Part shown: piece by piece, positions 17,256-24,673 of the stretch
Layout: every line of letters begins with the position of its first letter
Numbering within the stretch: position 1 is the first letter of the stretch
Source: Bacillota bacterium
GTDB taxonomy: Bacteria; Bacillota; UBA4882; UBA8346
Reading direction: 5' to 3'
DNA: 52,063 nucleotides
Assembly (NCBI GenBank): GCA_023394955.1
Contig: JAEWZY010000014.1
Span: 1-52,063 of the forward strand
Position numbers and translations under genes: made by a program
Notes under the pieces: generated by a model
Database searches by the model: none
What the model was told of the DNA's origin: nothing
The model's input: only the letters and a program-made list of their open reading frames with translations

Positions 17256-20200
17256 TTGAATATAATTGGATTTAGCATTAAAAGGCCGGTAACTATCACA
17301 ATGTTCTTTGCCGCCTTGGTAATCTTAGGATTGGTTAGTCTTTCCAAGATGTCGATGGATCTGTTTCCGGAGATATCTTTTCCAACGATTAGCATTAATA
17401 CCAGTTACTCCGGCGCTGGGCCGGAAGAAGTAGAACAAATGATCACGATCCCGGTGGAACGGGCGGTGGCTACGGTCAACCGGGTGGAAGCGATTACGTC
17501 CAATTCCGGGGAGGGAAGTTCCTGGGTGAGGGTCCATTTTGCCTGGGGTACGGACCTTGAAGCGGCCGCCAATGACATCCGATCGAATTTGGATCGGATT
17601 CGCCGGAGTTTACCGGATGAAGCCGGGACGCCGACAGTCCGTAAATTCGACTCCAATGCGGCGCCCATCTTGACACTGGGCCTTTATGGCGACATGGACG
17701 AAGGCGCTCTTAGGGAATTGGCCGAAGATGACTTAAGCTATCAACTGCAAAAAATCCCCGGCGTAGCCAGTGTGGATGTGCGTGGCGGCCGGAACCGGGA
17801 AATAAGGGTAATGCTCAAACAAGCCCGCCTCCAGGCCTTGGGAATCACCGCCGATCAAGTGGTCGGCGTTATCAAAGCCGAAAACACCAATTTACCTGCG
17901 GGCTATTTGGCGACCGGTCCCGGAGATTTTCTCCTCCGGACCGTTGGGGAGTTTCGTGATTTGGAAGAGATCCGGAATCTGGTGGTAACAGCCCGTGAGG
18001 GAGTTCCGGTTTATTTAAAAGACCTTGCCGAGGTGGAGGAAGGTTATGAGACTACCCGTTCGCTGGTGCGGATCGACGGCCAAACCGGAGTCCTCCTTTC
18101 ACTCCAAAAACAGTCCGATGCTAATACGGTAGAGGTAGCCGACCGGGTTTACAAGGTTTTGGAACAATTGGAACAAATGCATCCGGAGGTAAAGCTCAGA
18201 ATCATCAATGATAATTCCACTTATATCCGGGGAGCGGTCCAGAGTGTATCGGACTCCGCTGTGGCTGGGGGAGTACTTGCCGCCTTGGTTTTACTGCTGT
18301 TTCTTCATAATATTAGAGCGACGGTAATCACCTCTATTGTGATGCCGATTTCAATTTTAACCACCTTTGTATTTGCTTATTTCGGTAAAATGACCCTCAA
18401 CACCATCTCCTTGGGAGGACTGGCTTTAGGTGTGGGAATGCTCGTCGATAACTCGGTGGTGGTTTTGGATAATATATTCAGCGTTTACCATCAGGGAGAG
18501 GATGATATCCAAAGCGCCGCTTTAACGGGGACCAGTGAAATGATCCCCGCGCTGGCGGCCTCCACTTTGACCACTATCTGTGTTTTCTTTCCTTTGGTCT
18601 ATATCAGCGGGCGAACCGGGATAGTATATAAGGAATTATCGTATATGGTTATTTTCTCTTTGATCTGTTCTTTTTTGGTTGCAGTAACTTTAATCCCCAT
18701 GCTTTGCTCGAAGTTTTTGAAAATGAACGATCTGGATGAAGATGAAACCGGTAATCTTCGGGGATTCTTGATCAAAATCCAACACGGATGGGAGAAAGCA
18801 TATGAAAAGAGTCTAAAATGGTGCTTGGATCATAAGACAACGGTGATCGTTGCCGGGGTCCTAATTTTTTTAGGAACGTTAACCCTCTGGCCGTTACTCG
18901 GCGCCGAACTGGTGCAAAATACCGATGAGGGAGTGATTACGGTTAGGTTAAGGTTCCCGGCAGGCACCAGGCTGGAAGAGACCGATAAGACCGCGCTGTT
19001 GGCTGAAGAATCCATCCGGAAGATGGTCCCGGAGTTAGAAAATATGGAAGCTTCGGTTTATGCCGGGAGCGCCAGCCTGACCTTGCGTTTGCAAAGCCGG
19101 GACCGGCGAAACCGCGCCACCCAGGAGATAGTCAAGGATATTCAGGATAAGTTGAAGATTCCCGGGATCCGGATCAGCGTCAGGGAAAGGAATAGTATGC
19201 GAATGCTGTACGGCGGTTCCAACGATTCGGTGGAGATCGATATCCGCGGCTATGATCAGGAAACTTCCAGACAGATTGCGCTCTTAGTAATGGATCGGAT
19301 CGCTAAAATTCCCGGGATCACCAATGTCAGCTTCTCCCGGGAAGAGGAACGCCCGGAGATGAACATCCGGATCGACCGGAAACGGGCGGCGGACTATGGG
19401 GTCTCCGCGGCGGCAATCGCCGCTGCGATCCAAGGAAATGTGGAAGGCAAGGTGGCGACCGTTTACCGGAAAGACGGGGAGGAACTCGAGGTCCGGGTGA
19501 ACCTTAGGGAAGCGGATCGCAGTTCCTGGCAGGATCTGGGGAGAATCCTGGTGAGCGGGCCCGGTGGCCGGACCATCCCCTTAATGAGCCTGGTGGAAGT
19601 GGTCCAGGGAAATAGTCCGGTAAATATCGAACGCAAGGATCAAGAACGGAACATGTCTGTTTTCGCTTCGGTCAGTGGAAGGGATCTTTCCAGAGTAATG
19701 GAGGAGATTCAAAAAGACCTTTCCCAGATCGATTTACCTAATGGAATTAATCTTTATTACGCCGGCGATTATGAAGAACAACAGAAGTCTACGGCTGAAC
19801 TCATGGCCGCGTTGGTCCTTTCGCTACTCCTGGTTTATATGGTAATGGCCGCCCAATTCGAGTCATTTTTAGACCCTTTTATTATCATGTTTTCAGTCCC
19901 CTTCGCTTTAGGCGGAGTGATTTTGATGTTGTTTTTCACCGACACCAATGTAAACTCCCAAGTCTATATCGGCCTGATTATGTTGGGAGGGGTTGTGGTC
20001 AACAACGCTATCGTTTTGATAAGTTATTTCCGGATTTTGATGGGAAGAGGAGCTGGATTGAAAACAGCTGTATTAAAAGGAGCTCGCACACGGTTGCGTC
20101 CAATCATGATGACTACGTGTACTACAAGTTTGGGATTGCTCCCCTTAGCATTGGGAATGGGAGAAGGAGCCGAGACCCAGACTCCACTAGCCCGGACGGT

Positions 20201-21704
20201 TATCGGTGGCTTGGCGTTTTCTTCAGTTTTAACCCTTTTTCTAATTCCGGTAATCTTCACCGGTTTGGAAGAGATGCGCCGGCATTACAAAGCCCGCCGG
20301 ACCGGTGTTGCCCCGGTAGCGCTTGTCATACTCTGTTTGTTAGTTGGCCTCTCCATGCCGGCCTATGGGGCGGAAACGCGAAAGATAACGGTGACGGAAG
20401 CGGTTAACATGGCGCTCCAAAATAGTGAGGCCGGTAAGATCATCCGGCTGAAACGGGATAATGCCGAGTCGGTATTTAGCTTAGAACAGAGCGACAAAAA
20501 ACTCAAGGTCTATTCGGAAGTTGAGTCGAGCGATTCCAAAACAAAAGCAAACGCAGAGGGGAAAAAAAACGCAGAAGGAACCGCCCTGAGTTTGACGGCG
20601 GAGAAGTCAATTACTCTCAAAAACTTAGTCGGATTAAAATCTTTAACTGATATGGTGAATGAGAGCAGTAGGAATATTACTTTATTCGATTTGAAAAAAC
20701 TGGAGTCGGATTTGATTCAAGAGGTTATCTCCGCTTACCAAAAGGAAATCCTCGCCCAAAAAGACGTGGAATTAGCGGAGGAGTATTTGGAACAAAATAG
20801 GCGGTTTTATGATGAGATTATGACCAAATCCAAACTAGGCATGACTAGCCTTAGTGATGAAGTTGGCGCCGAGGCCCAAGTCGCAGCGGCTGAAACCAGT
20901 GTTAACCGCTACCGGCAGCTCTATCGTTTAGCCGGGATTGGACTCCGGCAATTAATCGGGGTTGAAGATGAAGCCGATTTAGAACTGGAACCGGTAGCTT
21001 TGCCACCGGAACGGGAAACGCCGGATTTGATAACCATGCGTGAGCAAGCTTGGTCGGAACGGGCCGATCTTCGGAAAGCCCAAGAAGATGTACGCCGTTG
21101 TGAAAACTTATTGAAGTTGGCCCGGTTATCCCAGCGGGTGGGAATCACCTTGAATTGGAGCATGGGAAAAGATGATTTGGAAACGGGATTGGCCTTGACT
21201 AATCAAAACGGGACTAATACCGACGAATGGCGACTCAAAGGAAATATTAAGGCATTTCCCTATCAGGACCTTGACCCGGAACGCAGCGACGCTGATCCGG
21301 AGGGGACGTTTAAGCTATCCTTTAAGTGGACTCTGTTCGACGGCAAAGCCCGCCGCGAGAGAGTAAAACAGGCGGAATCGTTATATGAGCAAAAAGATAT
21401 GGAATTAAGCAAACTTCAAAAGAGCATTGCTTATGAGGTTGAAGCGGAATTTTATAACTATCAAAATAAGCTTGACGAGGTTAAAAACGGAGCGCTCCAG
21501 GTCCGTTCCAAACGGATTTATCTGGAAGCGGCGGAAGCCAAATTGGGTTTAGGATTAGCATCAGTCAAAGAAGTTCTGGACGCTCAAGCTGATTATCATC
21601 AAGCCCAGGTAGATTATGAGAAGAACAAGAGCGAACTGTATTTGGCGGAGATCGAATTGTTGAAAGTAACGGGAAGATTGACGTTGAAAGCGTTTACCCA
21701 GTAG
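17256..21704 (+). CDS. RND efflux permease fused in frame to a TolC-type outer-membrane channel
   Basis: A 1482-residue single reading frame. Residues 1 to about 1006 are a complete HAE-type RND permease, from the opening GFSIKRPVTITMFF to the end of helix 12. Proton-relay positions: Asp398 in LVDNSVVV is kept, the second acid is Asn399, and the AcrB Lys940 position is Asn916. Residues 1007-1038 look like a classic signal peptide (basic RRHYKARR, hydrophobic VALVILCLLVGL, then MPAYG before AET). Residues 1039-1482 are a full-length TolC/OEP channel domain with its paired helical repeats. The start is a TTG preceded by AGGTGA; no upstream ATG fits. The channel may be released by signal peptidase, or made separately from an internal ATG at 20274. 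RND and channel are normally separate genes. Helix topology (12 TMs, C-terminus inside) makes the embedded signal plausible. Confidence 0.92.
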   Translation: MNIIGFSIKRPVTITMFFAALVILGLVSLSKMSMDLFPEISFPTISINTSYSGAGPEEVEQMITIPVERAVATVNRVEAITSNSGEGSSWVRVHFAWGTDLEAAANDIRSNLDRIRRSLPDEAGTPTVRKFDSNAAPILTLGLYGDMDEGALRELAEDDLSYQLQKIPGVASVDVRGGRNREIRVMLKQARLQALGITADQVVGVIKAENTNLPAGYLATGPGDFLLRTVGEFRDLEEIRNLVVTAREGVPVYLKDLAEVEEGYETTRSLVRIDGQTGVLLSLQKQSDANTVEVADRVYKVLEQLEQMHPEVKLRIINDNSTYIRGAVQSVSDSAVAGGVLAALVLLLFLHNIRATVITSIVMPISILTTFVFAYFGKMTLNTISLGGLALGVGMLVDNSVVVLDNIFSVYHQGEDDIQSAALTGTSEMIPALAASTLTTICVFFPLVYISGRTGIVYKELSYMVIFSLICSFLVAVTLIPMLCSKFLKMNDLDEDETGNLRGFLIKIQHGWEKAYEKSLKWCLDHKTTVIVAGVLIFLGTLTLWPLLGAELVQNTDEGVITVRLRFPAGTRLEETDKTALLAEESIRKMVPELENMEASVYAGSASLTLRLQSRDRRNRATQEIVKDIQDKLKIPGIRISVRERNSMRMLYGGSNDSVEIDIRGYDQETSRQIALLVMDRIAKIPGITNVSFSREEERPEMNIRIDRKRAADYGVSAAAIAAAIQGNVEGKVATVYRKDGEELEVRVNLREADRSSWQDLGRILVSGPGGRTIPLMSLVEVVQGNSPVNIERKDQERNMSVFASVSGRDLSRVMEEIQKDLSQIDLPNGINLYYAGDYEEQQKSTAELMAALVLSLLLVYMVMAAQFESFLDPFIIMFSVPFALGGVILMLFFTDTNVNSQVYIGLIMLGGVVVNNAIVLISYFRILMGRGAGLKTAVLKGARTRLRPIMMTTCTTSLGLLPLALGMGEGAETQTPLARTVIGGLAFSSVLTLFLIPVIFTGLEEMRRHYKARRTGVAPVALVILCLLVGLSMPAYGAETRKITVTEAVNMALQNSEAGKIIRLKRDNAESVFSLEQSDKKLKVYSEVESSDSKTKANAEGKKNAEGTALSLTAEKSITLKNLVGLKSLTDMVNESSRNITLFDLKKLESDLIQEVISAYQKEILAQKDVELAEEYLEQNRRFYDEIMTKSKLGMTSLSDEVGAEAQVAAAETSVNRYRQLYRLAGIGLRQLIGVEDEADLELEPVALPPERETPDLITMREQAWSERADLRKAQEDVRRCENLLKLARLSQRVGITLNWSMGKDDLETGLALTNQNGTNTDEWRLKGNIKAFPYQDLDPERSDADPEGTFKLSFKWTLFDGKARRERVKQAESLYEQKDMELSKLQKSIAYEVEAEFYNYQNKLDEVKNGALQVRSKRIYLEAAEAKLGLGLASVKEVLDAQADYHQAQVDYEKNKSELYLAEIELLKVTGRLTLKAFTQ

Positions 21705-21930
21705 TGCTCGATTGGGACTAGGAGCAGTAGGCCGGACAGGGCTCGCAAAGCTCGCCATCATCATCGTGATCCGAACCGGCGTGCTCACCTATGCAAATTG
21801 GATTCAACCTTATTAATAAAAAATGATGGACAAAATATCTGGCAGTTGAGATTTTTGTCCATCATCAAGTTAATAGAATACAATTTGGTTATCCCTGGTT
21901 CGCAGCCGCTTCTGAGTCCGGCCTTAAAGC
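21705..21930. other. Spacer between efflux operon and tRNA, with inverted repeat
   Basis: No gene is supported. TGATGGACAAAA (21824-21835) is complementary to TTTTGTCCATCA (21853-21864), 12 perfect pairs around a 17-base loop; it could terminate the efflux operon, although its T-run lies within the 3' stem arm rather than after it. Confidence 0.4.
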
Positions 21931-21955
21931 AAAAAAACCAACCTTGCGGTTGGTT
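21931..21955 (-). terminator. Terminator of the tRNA-Leu transcript
   Basis: On the minus strand AACCAACC pairs with GGTTGGTT around a four-base GCAA loop and is followed by a run of T (the A-run at 21931-21937 on the plus strand). It lies 11 bases beyond the tRNA 3' end. Confidence 0.85.
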
Positions 21956-21966
21956 AATTTTTTATT

Positions 21967-22053
21967 TGGTGCCGAAGGCCGGACTCGAACCGGCACGCTT
22001 TTAACGGCGGTGGATTTTGAGTCCACTGCGTCTGCCAATTCCGCCACTTCGGC
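21967..22053 (-). tRNA. tRNA-Leu (anticodon CAA)
   Basis: The minus strand folds as an 87-base class II tRNA. The acceptor stem is GCCGAAG/CTTCGGC, the anticodon arm is GTGGA-CTCAAAA-TCCAC giving anticodon CAA (reads UUG), there is a long variable arm, the T-arm has GGTTCGAGTCC, and the CCA end is encoded (21967-21969). The long variable arm fits leucine. Confidence 0.96.
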
Positions 22054-22550
22054 AAAACTCTGTGGAATAGCGTGTAGAAATATCCTACCACAGGTTCAGG
22101 CTTTTTTCAAGAGGGTTTTTATATGATAAAGAAGTAATTAATAGTAAGATTTCCAATATTAAAATATAACTATTCCAAAGGTCAGAACGATTTTATTATG
22201 AAAGCTTTATCGGATTATAATAAAAAAAGTTTATTCCATAAAAATAAGGAATATGCAGTTGAATCGTAAACTTATCATGGGATTTTACACCTTCATATAT
22301 CTTGACATCGGAGGTGAATTTGGTTTCATTTACTATCTCTTTGGTTAATAATGATTTTGCCGTGAATGTGGGCAGACGTCTACTTTGTCCAAAGTTGCCA
22401 TTGCTGATTGCCCATAGACATCGATCCCCTCTGACTGCAATGGTGGCCGGAGGAGCGATTGTGATAAAGGCGGTCTGGTTCAGAAAGTACTTAATAAATC
22501 TTTGAATGCATGATAGAATATAATAGATAAATTTTGGGGGCGGTGATGAG
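22054..22550. other. AT-rich spacer ahead of the toxin-antitoxin pair
   Basis: About 500 bases. Apart from one weak small reading frame listed separately (22320-22505), I see no gene. The tRNA promoter should lie just right of 22053 on the minus strand but no clear hexamer pair stands out. Confidence 0.3.
22320..22505 (+). CDS. Possible small protein, 61 residues
   Basis: A short frame starting at TTG 22320 behind a good GGAGGTGA site. The product is moderately hydrophobic with many basic residues in the second half and matches nothing I know. Codon choice is not clearly coding. It could equally be a decayed gene fragment; kept only because of the ribosome binding site. Confidence 0.25.
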   Translation: MVSFTISLVNNDFAVNVGRRLLCPKLPLLIAHRHRSPLTAMVAGGAIVIKAVWFRKYLINL

Positions 22551-22766
22551 GTGAATACGGCAAAAGAAAAAATTATAAAGTTAATTGAAGAAATACCAGA
22601 GAATAAGGCCGGGGAGATTATTGATTTTCTCTTGTATTTAAAAGGTAGAGAAGAACAGGATCTGCATCTTGAACCGGAAGAAGAAGCGGAACTGTGGAAT
22701 TTAATCCGGACCGACGAGAGGATTCCGTCAGAAAGAGTCGATGAATTCTTGAAAGGTCAAGAGTAA
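22551..22766 (+). CDS. Antitoxin of a RelE-type toxin-antitoxin pair (DUF2281-like)
   Basis: A 71-residue acidic protein whose N-terminus (AKEKIIKLIEEIPENKAGEIIDFLLYL) fits the small DUF2281/antitoxin family that precedes RelE toxins; the acidic C-terminal tail would wrap the toxin. It starts at GTG 22551 behind GGGGG and ends in TAATG overlapping the toxin start by one base. Such antitoxins normally repress their own operon, although this one shows no obvious DNA-binding domain. Confidence 0.75.
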   Translation: MNTAKEKIIKLIEEIPENKAGEIIDFLLYLKGREEQDLHLEPEEEAELWNLIRTDERIPSERVDEFLKGQE

Positions 22767-23008
22767 TGCGAAAGTTAGTCTTTTTAAAGAACGCTTACAA
22801 GACTTTATCTGAATATGATCGTGATACTCGTAAACGAATTTACAATGCAATTCAAAAAATTCCACAAGGTGATATAAAAAGACTACAAGGAGTTAACTAC
22901 CCTCCATTATATCGATTGAGAGTTGGGAAATACCGGATTGTTTATCATATCGAACCGAATGAAATAATTATTGTTAAGATCGATACCCGAGGGGATGTTT
23001 ATAAATAA
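22766..23008 (+). CDS. RelE/ParE family toxin
   Basis: An 80-residue basic protein with the compact RelE fold signature: an N-terminal strand and helix, then RLQGVNYPPLYRLRVGKYRIVYHI and the C-terminal DTRGDVYK. RelE toxins cut mRNA at the ribosome. Its ATG overlaps the antitoxin stop codon, so the two are translated together. Basic residues typical of the RelE active site (in RLRVGKYR and the C-terminal DTR) are present, so the toxin looks intact. Confidence 0.88.
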   Translation: MRKLVFLKNAYKTLSEYDRDTRKRIYNAIQKIPQGDIKRLQGVNYPPLYRLRVGKYRIVYHIEPNEIIIVKIDTRGDVYK

Positions 23009-23067
23009 GTCTTTAGGATTTTGATACTTGATTATCCTTCACAACTTCGTTTCGTCCTGGAACACAG

Positions 23068-23682
23068 TTATTGTTTACCATGAATGTCTACTTTTAAGAA
23101 AGGCAGTTCTTTAATCACGTTCAAAAATTCCTGCTCATTTTCAAAAGGCACCGCAATTTTAAGGGTCACCAGTTCGGTATATTCCGTATTCAACACTTCA
23201 GCCTCAACTTGCTGCAACCGATGGAGAATCAGATCGTGATCGGAGTAGTTATAGACTAAGGTAGCCTTAAATTTGGGGACCCTAATAATAGCCCCGGCTT
23301 CCTCAAGTGTCAGCGTCGCCGCTTGACCGTAAGCTTCAATCAACCCTCTTACTCCCAGCTTTTTTCCGCCAAAATAACGGGTGACTACCACCACTACGTT
23401 GGCCAGATTAAGCCGTTGGATAGCGCCGAGGATTGGTTTTCCAGCGGTCCCGCTGGGTTCCCCATGATCATTATAATATTCGAGGGGGTTGGCGCCGGGG
23501 CCGATCCGGTAGGCGTAACAGTTATGGTTCGCCTGGGAATGTTCCTCCCTGATCCGGGCGATGAAGGCTTTGGCCTCCGTCTCGGTGGTTGCTTCGCGGC
23601 AATGGCTGATAAAACGGGAACGTTCCACGGTCAGTTCGGCGGTGGCTGGACGCCCGATTGTAGTGTATGGTGAATAATCCAT
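23068..23682 (-). CDS. YigZ / IMPACT family protein
   Basis: A 204-residue member of the YigZ (UPF0029/IMPACT) family. The signature segment is present: NHNCYAYRIG, then NDHGEPSGTAGKPIL and VTRYFGGKKLGVRGLIEAY, followed by the C-terminal DUF1949 ferredoxin-like domain. The eukaryotic relative IMPACT regulates Gcn2; the bacterial function is unknown. No Shine-Dalgarno site precedes the ATG, while a TATACT hexamer sits about seven bases before it, so the message may be leaderless. Confidence 0.92.
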   Translation of the reverse strand: MDYSPYTTIGRPATAELTVERSRFISHCREATTETEAKAFIARIREEHSQANHNCYAYRIGPGANPLEYYNDHGEPSGTAGKPILGAIQRLNLANVVVVVTRYFGGKKLGVRGLIEAYGQAATLTLEEAGAIIRVPKFKATLVYNYSDHDLILHRLQQVEAEVLNTEYTELVTLKIAVPFENEQEFLNVIKELPFLKVDIHGKQ

Positions 23683-23778
23683 GGTTTAAGTATAACAAAT
23701 ATTTGAGGCGGGGAGTAGGGGAAAGTGGGCGCTTATAGTAGCCGGAAGATAGGGGCCGAGATTAAAATAACGGTATGG

Positions 23779-24225
23779 TTATTTTTTGATCTCAATCTCC
23801 ACCGGCTTGGCCCGCAATTGTTTTTCCTTCACGCAAAATTCTCCCACCAGTTGGTATTTCCCCGGTTCAAGCGGTTTTCCGGATGATAAAACCTGGTTAA
23901 AGGCGACCGGATAAGTCTGAGGCCGTTTCGGTTCCAGTTTCCGGCTGGTCAAGGCCATGGCGAACATCTTGTCCCCGGACCATTTCCAGACTAGCCGTCC
24001 TTCGGCGTCATAAAGATAAAAGTCGTAAAGCTTGGCGCTGGCGAACTGGGCCTGATACGTCTTAGAACCTTGGTTGAGGACGGTCAAAGCCATGGCGATG
24101 GGCTCGCCTTGTTTGTAGACGGGTTTATCGGTGGCGAGTCCGACGAAGAGTTTGGGAACCACCGCTTGGCAAGAGACGGGAAGAAACAGAGCGGATAATA
24201 GTATTATAAAGATAGCGCGATGCAT
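23779..24225 (-). CDS. Secreted BsuPI-domain protein
   Basis: A 148-residue exported protein: an N-terminal signal peptide (HRAIFIILLSALFLPVSC) with a possible but atypical lipobox, then one immunoglobulin-like BsuPI domain (TDKPVYKQGEPIAMALTVLNQ, later YDAEGRLVWKW and EPGKYQLVGEF). The domain is named after the Bacillus intracellular proteinase inhibitor. ATG 24225 follows a GAGGTG site; a GTG at 24234 would lie in that site. It is the nearest minus-strand gene downstream of the subtilisin lipoprotein, so it might act on that protease, though the domain is also common in unrelated envelope proteins. Confidence 0.75.
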   Translation of the reverse strand: MHRAIFIILLSALFLPVSCQAVVPKLFVGLATDKPVYKQGEPIAMALTVLNQGSKTYQAQFASAKLYDFYLYDAEGRLVWKWSGDKMFAMALTSRKLEPKRPQTYPVAFNQVLSSGKPLEPGKYQLVGEFCVKEKQLRAKPVEIEIKK

Positions 24226-24459
24226 GATAATCACCTCGTAAATTAAATCTTATATAGATATTATATGTATTATTATGTGAGTTAAGCAAGACAATTCGAG
24301 ATTTTAATCGTTGTCTAAAACCGACTCACCCCCTTGGTCCCCCTCTCTATAATGAAGTTGTGTATCTAAGTTAACTCAATAAAGAGGGGGAGAAATGTCC
24401 TTTTCAGAAAGTTTGTTTATCAGTGGCGCCTTTCATAGACCCGGTTAATCGATTTACAG

Positions 24460-24543
24460 GTGGTTGGCGGCGATTTTATCATGGTAGTGAACGATTTTCG
24501 GGTGGTCGGCAATGATTTTATCATGGTAGTGAACGATTTTTGG
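24460..24543 (+). repeat. Two tandem 42-bp repeats
   Basis: Units 24460-24501 and 24502-24543 differ at only four positions and share the core GATTTTATCATGGTAGTGAA. They have no spacer and no further copies, so this is not a CRISPR array. Confidence 0.85.
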
Positions 24544-24570
24544 GAGTAATTAAGTAATTAGGTTTTAGGC

Positions 24571-24598
24571 CCAGCCGTAGGTTTAAACCCACGGCTGG
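24571..24598. repeat. REP-like palindrome
   Basis: CCAGCCGT (24571-24578) pairs with ACGGCTGG (24591-24598) around an inner GTTTAAAC palindrome. Such highly paired short elements resemble bacterial REP sequences mobilised by IS200-like transposases; no such transposase is in the window. Confidence 0.5.
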
Positions 24599-24673
24599 CT
24601 AAGGGATTACCGGTTGAAACCAGTTTCTAAACGAGTTAAAGGATTCTATTTCACTACCTCAAAAAGATTTATT

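Larger units (their letters stand above)
24339..24598. mobile_element. Repeat-rich region, possible remnant of an insertion element
   Basis: No gene is supported between 24226 and 24673. The stretch holds an inverted repeat CCCCCTCT (24339-24346) / AGAGGGGG (24383-24390), a tandem pair of 42-base repeats (24460-24543) and a REP-like palindrome (24571-24598). A ribosome-site-like GAGGGGGAG is followed by an ATG at 24395 whose frame closes after 17 codons. Tandem GTGG..ATTTT..GTG motifs near an end are reminiscent of IS21-type termini, but no transposase gene remains, so the identity is uncertain. Confidence 0.35.

Noticed and set aside
20230..20400. Sequencing frameshift that artificially joined two genes (RND and TolC)
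   Set aside because: Both parts are in the same frame with no stop or gap and a sensible junction; a lost stop codon by point mutation cannot be excluded, but nothing in the sequence suggests an error.
24460..24543. CRISPR-like tandem repeats
   Set aside because: Only two units, directly abutting with no spacers, and no cas genes anywhere in the window.
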